Shown here in pieces: positions 59,780 to 64,000 of a DNA stretch of 64,000 nt. Both the position numbers and the translations under genes were made by a program. Below the pieces are notes generated by a model. The model saw only the letters and a list, made by a program, of their open reading frames with translations, ran no database searches and was not told the DNA's origin. Origin of the DNA: Rhodoferax lithotrophicus. GTDB lineage: Bacteria > Pseudomonadota > Gammaproteobacteria > Burkholderiales > Burkholderiaceae_C. The stretch lies in the NCBI RefSeq assembly GCF_019973615.1, contig NZ_AP024238.1, positions 2,294,001-2,358,000 on the forward strand. The letters are read 5' to 3'. Position 1 is the first letter of the stretch, and each line of letters opens with the position of its first letter.

Positions 59780-60562
59780 ATGAGCAAAAAACACATTCAC
59801 TTTGAACTCTACGGCGAACAACATGAAGTTGGCATCATTCGCCTTACCCGCGCTGCCAAGCGCAACGCACTCAACGACGGCCTGATTCTGGCTTTGCGTG
59901 ATTTGTTCGAAAAAATGCCTGCCAGTGTGCGTGCCGCGGTCATTGACGGTGAAGGTGAACACTTCTGTGCCGGTCTTGATTTAAGTGAGTTGCAAGAGCG
60001 TGATGCCAGTCAGGGGGTGTTTCATTCCCGCATGTGGCATGCCGCACTCGAACACGTTCAATACGGCCCGGTACCGGTGATTGCGGCATTACACGGCGCC
60101 GTGGTGGGTGGTGGCCTGGAGCTGGCCAGTGCCTGCCATATCCGTGTGGCCGATGACACCACCTTCTATGCCTTGCCTGAAGGTTCACGCGGTATTTTTG
60201 TGGGTGGCGGTGGTGCGGTACGTATTCCGCGCCTGATCGGCACCGCTCGTATGACCGACATGATGCTGACCGGGCGGGTTTACAACGCACAAGATGGCGA
60301 ACGTATTGGTCTGGCGCAATACCTGGTGCCTGCGGGCACGGCCTTTGACAAGGCATGTGAACTGGCGCTGCGGATTGCCGGCAATGCCCCCATGACCAAC
60401 TACGCCTTGACCCATGTGCTGCCGCGTATTGCGGATCAGCCTGCTGATCAGGGCTTCATGACCGAAGCCATGATGGCCGCCATTGCCCAGAGTGCCCCGG
60501 CGGCCAAGGAGCGTGTGCGCGCCTTCCTCGAAGGCCGGGCTGACAAGGTCAAAAAAACCTGA
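59780..60562 (+). CDS. Enoyl-CoA hydratase (crotonase family)
   Basis: 260 residues from MSKKHIHFELYGEQHEVGII. Crotonase signatures RAAKRNALNDGLILAL, HFCAGLDLSELQERD, LHGAVVGGGLELASACHIRVAD (oxyanion hole) and LPEGSRGIFVGGGGAVRIPRLIG with the catalytic glutamate. It is the first gene of an operon with a feruloyl-CoA-synthase-type ligase, thiolase and dehydrogenase, so it most likely hydrates an arylpropenoyl-CoA (cinnamoyl-, coumaroyl- or feruloyl-CoA). A hydratase-aldolase (Ech) reaction yielding an aldehyde is an alternative, but the thiolase and dehydrogenase argue for beta-oxidation. Confidence 0.85.
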   Translation: MSKKHIHFELYGEQHEVGIIRLTRAAKRNALNDGLILALRDLFEKMPASVRAAVIDGEGEHFCAGLDLSELQERDASQGVFHSRMWHAALEHVQYGPVPVIAALHGAVVGGGLELASACHIRVADDTTFYALPEGSRGIFVGGGGAVRIPRLIGTARMTDMMLTGRVYNAQDGERIGLAQYLVPAGTAFDKACELALRIAGNAPMTNYALTHVLPRIADQPADQGFMTEAMMAAIAQSAPAAKERVRAFLEGRADKVKKT

Positions 60563-60640
60563 TCCGCTGAGGTCTGCGCCCCCATGGGGGTTGATCGTTC
60601 CGCGCTACGCACAAAAAAACACATCCGATGGAGACAAACC

Positions 60641-62500
60641 ATGACAGAGCATAAATATAGACCGATGACCTTTGGTGTCACCCGTGTGGCCATACAGGAT
60701 GGGCAACCAGGTGTGCATTACTTGCGCGCCGAGCAGCCATTAAATGACTACCCGGCACGTATGACCGACCGCTTGCAACATTGGGCAGAAACCGCGCCGG
60801 ATCGCATCTTCATGGCACGGCGCGAGAAACTCGCTGACGGCAGCACGGGCGATTGGGTCAAGGTAAGTTATGCCCAGGCCTGGGCCAGCGCCCGCAATAT
60901 TGCGCAGGCACTGATCCAGCGTGGTCTGAGTTCCAAAAACCCGGTGGTGATTCTCTCGGGGAACGACCTGGAACACGCCTTGCTGGCTCTGGGCTGTCTG
61001 GTTGCCGGAGTGCCTTATGTGCCAACCTCGCCAGCCTATTCACTGATCAGTCAGGACTATGACAAGCTGCGCCATGTGTTGCGTACAGTCTCCCCCAGTC
61101 TGGTGTTTGCGGCCGATGCGGCGTTGTTTGGCAAGGCCATCAGCGCTACGCTGAGCTCCGACATCGAGGTGGTCCTGACGAATGGCCAGATAGAGGGGCG
61201 CAGCTGCACCACCTTTGCCGAGTTGTTGGCCACGCCAGCCACGACACAGGTTGATGCGGCCATGGCCGCCACCGGGCCGGACACCATTACCAAATTCTTG
61301 TTCACCAGTGGCTCTACCAAGCTGCCCAAGGCGGTGATCAATACCCAGCGCATGTGGTGCGCCAACCAGCAGCAAATGGCGCAAAGTATGCCGGTGCTGG
61401 CCGAAGAGCCCCTGGTGCTGGTGGACTGGCTGCCCTGGAACCACACCTTTGGCGGCAACCACAACTTTGGCATGGCGATTTACCATGGCGGCACGCTCTA
61501 CATTGACGACGGCAAGCCCACCCCGGCGCTGATGGGTGAAACCTTGCGCAACCTGCGCGAGATTGCGCCCACGGTGTACTTCAACGTGCCCACCGGCTTT
61601 GAGGCGATTGCCAACGCCATGAAGACCGATGACCAGCTGCGCAAGAACCTGCTGTCACGGGTCAAGATGTTCTTCTACGCCGGTGCAGCTTTGGCCCAGC
61701 CGATCTGGGACAGCCTGTTTGAATCCGAAGAAAGAGAAATTGGCGAGCGCATCGTCATGGCTACCGGCCTGGGCATGACCGAGTCTGGCCCGTTTGCGAT
61801 TTTTGTCACCAACCCGAATGTGAAAGCCGGTGACCTGGGTGTACCCACACCCGGCATGGAGCTCAAACTTGTCGACATGGACGGCAAGACCGAGGTGCGT
61901 TACCGCGGCCCCAACATCACCCCCGGCTACTGGCGTGCCCCATCCGAGACGGCGGAACACTTTGATGAAGAAGGCTTTTTCTGCTCGGGCGACGCGGTCA
62001 AATGGATTGACGAAACCGATGTCCACCAGGGCCTGAAATTTGATGGCCGTATTGCCGAAGACTTCAAACTCGCCACCGGCACTTTTGTCAGTGTGGGCCC
62101 CTTGCGTGCCAAGATCATTGCCGCTGGTGCACCCTACATTCAGGATGTGGTGCTCACCGGCCTCAATTTGAAGGAAGTGGGTGCCATGGTGTTCCCGACA
62201 CCAGCGGTACGGGTCTTGAGCGGCCTGCCTGATCACACCCCCATGGCGGATGTGTTGTGCAGTGCACCGGTGCTGGCGCAATTCCAGTGTGTGCTGGATG
62301 AATTGGCTAAAACGGCTACCGGCAGTGCTGGTCGTATTGCCCGCATGTGCTTGTTGGCCGAGCCGCCCACCATTGACCGCAGTGAGGTCACCGACAAGGG
62401 CTCGATCAACCAGCGTGCAGTGCTGGCCCACCGTGCCGAAACCGTAGCGGCGTTACATGACGACACGCTGCACACGATTCTGAAACCACTGGCTGTCTGA
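60641..62500 (+). CDS. Feruloyl-CoA synthase-type acyl-CoA ligase
   Basis: 619 residues from ATG 60641 (GGAGAC upstream). The sequence follows the feruloyl-CoA synthase family: YLRAEQPLNDYPARMTDRLQHWAETAPDR, phosphate loop LFTSGSTKLPKAVINTQRMW, DWLPWNHTFGGNHNFGM, ATGLGMTESGPFAIF and the characteristic end GSAGRIARMCLLAEPP ... EVTDKGSINQRAVL. It would activate ferulate, coumarate, caffeate or a related phenylpropanoid with ATP and CoA. Located between the hydratase and thiolase genes (7 bp to the thiolase), consistent with a CoA-dependent side-chain shortening route. Confidence 0.87.
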   Translation: MTEHKYRPMTFGVTRVAIQDGQPGVHYLRAEQPLNDYPARMTDRLQHWAETAPDRIFMARREKLADGSTGDWVKVSYAQAWASARNIAQALIQRGLSSKNPVVILSGNDLEHALLALGCLVAGVPYVPTSPAYSLISQDYDKLRHVLRTVSPSLVFAADAALFGKAISATLSSDIEVVLTNGQIEGRSCTTFAELLATPATTQVDAAMAATGPDTITKFLFTSGSTKLPKAVINTQRMWCANQQQMAQSMPVLAEEPLVLVDWLPWNHTFGGNHNFGMAIYHGGTLYIDDGKPTPALMGETLRNLREIAPTVYFNVPTGFEAIANAMKTDDQLRKNLLSRVKMFFYAGAALAQPIWDSLFESEEREIGERIVMATGLGMTESGPFAIFVTNPNVKAGDLGVPTPGMELKLVDMDGKTEVRYRGPNITPGYWRAPSETAEHFDEEGFFCSGDAVKWIDETDVHQGLKFDGRIAEDFKLATGTFVSVGPLRAKIIAAGAPYIQDVVLTGLNLKEVGAMVFPTPAVRVLSGLPDHTPMADVLCSAPVLAQFQCVLDELAKTATGSAGRIARMCLLAEPPTIDRSEVTDKGSINQRAVLAHRAETVAALHDDTLHTILKPLAV

Positions 62501-62506
62501 GGGCTC

Positions 62507-63763
62507 ATGAACATGGCAACTAAAGGATTCTTCAACGCTTTCAAAGACGTGTGGATGCTGGGTGGCATGCGCACCCCCATGGTGGACTACTGCGGCGCAC
62601 TTGGCCACATCTCCCCGACTGACCTGGGCATCAAAGCGGCCCGTGCTGCCCTGGCGCACACGGCTGTGCCGGGCGAGCACGTCAACTCGGTGCTGACCGG
62701 CAACATGGCCCCCGGCGACTTTGAGCAGTTCATGCTGCCGCGCCACATTGGCCTGTACGCCGGGGTGCCGCAAGAGGTTCCTGCACTGATGGCACAACGC
62801 ATCTGCGGCACCGGCTTTGAGCTGTTTCGCCAGGCCGGGGAGCAAATTGAGAGCGGCTGTGCCGACGTGGCGCTGCTGGTCGGCACCGAGAACATGACAC
62901 GCAACCCGATTGCCTCGTTCACCCACCGCACCGGCTTCAAGCTGGGTGCGCCGGTGGAGTTCAAGGACTTTTTGTGGGAATGCCTGAACGATGCTACCGC
63001 CTCGGTCAACATGATCCAGACCGCCGAGAACTTGGCCAAAAAGTACGGCATCAGCCGCGAGGAAGTCGATGCCTTTGCCTCCAATTCCTTTGCTAAAGCA
63101 GTGGCGGCGCAGGAAAGTGGTTTTCACACCGGTGAAATCACCCCAGTGATCAGCGAAAACTTTGAACTGGCGGGCTACACCACCCGCGCCATCAAGCTGC
63201 CAGGCAAGACCGCTGTGGTGGCTCAGGATACGCACGCACGCCCCTCCCCGGTGGAGGTGTTGGCCAAACTGCGCAGCATCTACCCTGGTGGTGTGCAAAC
63301 CGGTGGCAACAGCTCGGCGCTGGTCGATGCCGCCGCCGCCGCCGTGGTCGCCAGTGGAGCTTACGCCCGAGCTGAGGGCAAGCAGCCGCTGGCTCGCGTG
63401 GTGGCCGCAGCGGTGGTGGGTGTACCACCCGAGATCATGGGCATTGGCCCGGCCCCGGCGATTCGCCTGCTGCTGGAGCGCACCGGCCTGAAACTCGATG
63501 ACATTGGCCGCTTTGAGATCAACGAAGCCCAGGGTGCACAAACCCTGGCGGTGGGGCGTGAGCTGGGGCTGGACATGGACAAACTCAATGTCAACGGCGG
63601 TGCCATTGCGTTGGGTCACCCCCTGGCGGCCACCGGCGTGCGCCTGACGCTGACGCTGGCGCGTGAAATACAACGCAGCGGCCAACGCTTTGGTGTGGCC
63701 AGTGCCTGCATCGGCGGCGGTCAGGGTATTGCCCTGCTGCTGGAAAACCCGCAAGCCGTCTGA
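62507..63763 (+). CDS. Thiolase family protein (acyl-CoA acetyltransferase)
   Basis: 418 residues (start at 62507 or the Met two codons later). Nucleophilic cysteine in AQRICGTGFELFRQAG, VNGGAIALGHPLAATGVRL with the catalytic His, and ASACIGGGQGIALL with the second Cys. The usual NEAF motif reads INEAQGAQ, so the Phe is a Gln. It likely cleaves a 3-oxo-3-arylpropionyl-CoA to an aryl-CoA (benzoyl-, hydroxybenzoyl- or vanilloyl-CoA) and acetyl-CoA, linking this operon to the box pathway. Confidence 0.87.
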   Translation: MNMATKGFFNAFKDVWMLGGMRTPMVDYCGALGHISPTDLGIKAARAALAHTAVPGEHVNSVLTGNMAPGDFEQFMLPRHIGLYAGVPQEVPALMAQRICGTGFELFRQAGEQIESGCADVALLVGTENMTRNPIASFTHRTGFKLGAPVEFKDFLWECLNDATASVNMIQTAENLAKKYGISREEVDAFASNSFAKAVAAQESGFHTGEITPVISENFELAGYTTRAIKLPGKTAVVAQDTHARPSPVEVLAKLRSIYPGGVQTGGNSSALVDAAAAAVVASGAYARAEGKQPLARVVAAAVVGVPPEIMGIGPAPAIRLLLERTGLKLDDIGRFEINEAQGAQTLAVGRELGLDMDKLNVNGGAIALGHPLAATGVRLTLTLAREIQRSGQRFGVASACIGGGQGIALLLENPQAV

Positions 63764-63788
63764 AGACTCACAATTTATAAGAAAAAGT

Positions 63789-63840
63789 GGCCTCTAGCGC
63801 TTATAAAACAAGCGCTAGTAGCTATAAAGTTAATAGTATT
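63789..63840 (+). repeat. Dispersed hairpin repeat, copy before the terminal dehydrogenase
   Basis: GGCCTCTAGCGCTTATAAAA, then CAAGCGCTAGTAGCTATAAA. The core stem CTAGCGCTT/AAGCGCTAG is complete: one of the best-preserved copies. Confidence 0.92.
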
Positions 63841-63866
63841 TAACCTCACACACAAGAGTATTCAAC

Positions 63867-64000
63867 ATGAACATTCAAGGACAAGCAGCGCTGGTCACCG
63901 GTGGTGGTTCCGGCTTGGGCGAAGCCACCGCCCGTGAGTTGGCCCGCCTGGGTGCCAAAGTGGCGATTCTGGACGTGAATCTGGCCAACGCCGAGAAAGT
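63867..64000 (+). CDS. Short-chain dehydrogenase, 5' part only
   Basis: Starts at ATG 63867 with MNIQGQAALVTGGGSGLGEA and continues to the window edge (44 codons, no stop). The NAD-binding motif TGGGSGLG and ILDVNLANAEK are those of type II 3-hydroxyacyl-CoA dehydrogenases (HSD10-like) or other SDRs. Following the hydratase, ligase and thiolase genes, it is expected to oxidise a 3-hydroxy-3-arylpropionyl-CoA. The dispersed repeat separates it from the thiolase gene. Confidence 0.8.
   Translation, partial: MNIQGQAALVTGGGSGLGEATARELARLGAKVAILDVNLANAEK

Noticed and set aside
1..64000. CRISPR arrays, tRNA or rRNA genes, intact insertion sequences
   Set aside because: None found: repeats are dispersed rather than regularly spaced, no cloverleaf was recognised in the gaps, and no transposase was seen.

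Overview
The window looks like a chromosomal segment of a betaproteobacterium of the Comamonadaceae (Rhodoferax/Polaromonas-like). The grounds are the nlpD-rlmD, rpsF-priB-rpsR-rplI-dnaB and hom-thrC-mobB-moeA-moaD blocks, an aerobic benzoyl-CoA (box) pathway, a vanAB-type demethylase, and short hairpin repeats between genes. No rRNA, tRNA, CRISPR array or intact insertion sequence was found.

Layout. 0-15.8 kb is housekeeping: the end of nlpD, rlmD, a small lipoprotein, a BAX-inhibitor-1 membrane protein, a GlcG-type protein, ppsR/ppsA (divergent), a fused sodium/solute symporter, the ribosomal protein/primosome operon, dnaB, phoH and bcp. Base composition here is clearly lower in G+C than from about 16 kb onward. 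15.8-29 kb holds an aminotransferase, hom-thrC, molybdenum cofactor genes (mobB-moeA-moaD ... moaE, split by an opposed dapA-like gene), an MFS exporter, clpB with a heat-shock promoter, and a TDT-family transporter. 29-34 kb holds vanB-vanA with a MarR regulator, a divergent HxlR/qorB pair and a VOC protein.

34-37.6 kb is an accessory aromatic module: an amidohydrolase divergent from a second boxB paralog, which is followed by a hemerythrin-like gene. 37.8-40.2 kb is an AT-rich insert bracketed by two same-orientation copies of the genome's dispersed hairpin repeat. It contains a dead integron-integrase C-terminus, a 12-codon leader ORF and an ABC-type ATPase with a TOPRIM-like C-terminus (OLD/PARIS-like, possible defence gene).

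40.3-59.6 kb is a complete box locus. On the minus strand, boxC-boxB-boxA-enoyl-CoA hydratase-3-hydroxyacyl-CoA dehydrogenase-MaoC-thiolase take benzoyl-CoA to succinyl-CoA and acetyl-CoA. BoxR sits at the divergence point. On the plus strand, a DUF4863 gene, boxD, benzoate-CoA ligase, an alpha/beta hydrolase and a five-gene LIV-type ABC importer supply uptake and activation. 59.7-64 kb starts a separate operon (enoyl-CoA hydratase, feruloyl-CoA-synthase-type ligase, thiolase, short-chain dehydrogenase) that looks like CoA-dependent beta-oxidation of phenylpropanoids. It could feed aryl-CoA to box and, for ferulate, vanillate to VanAB.

Most striking: (i) about twelve copies of one short palindromic repeat, two of them lying in frame inside rlmD and moeA; (ii) a nearly identical stretch of about 22 bp upstream of both boxC and the orphan boxB paralog, suggesting one BoxR-type regulon; (iii) strong stem-loops after both boxB genes; (iv) the integron-remnant/ATPase island.
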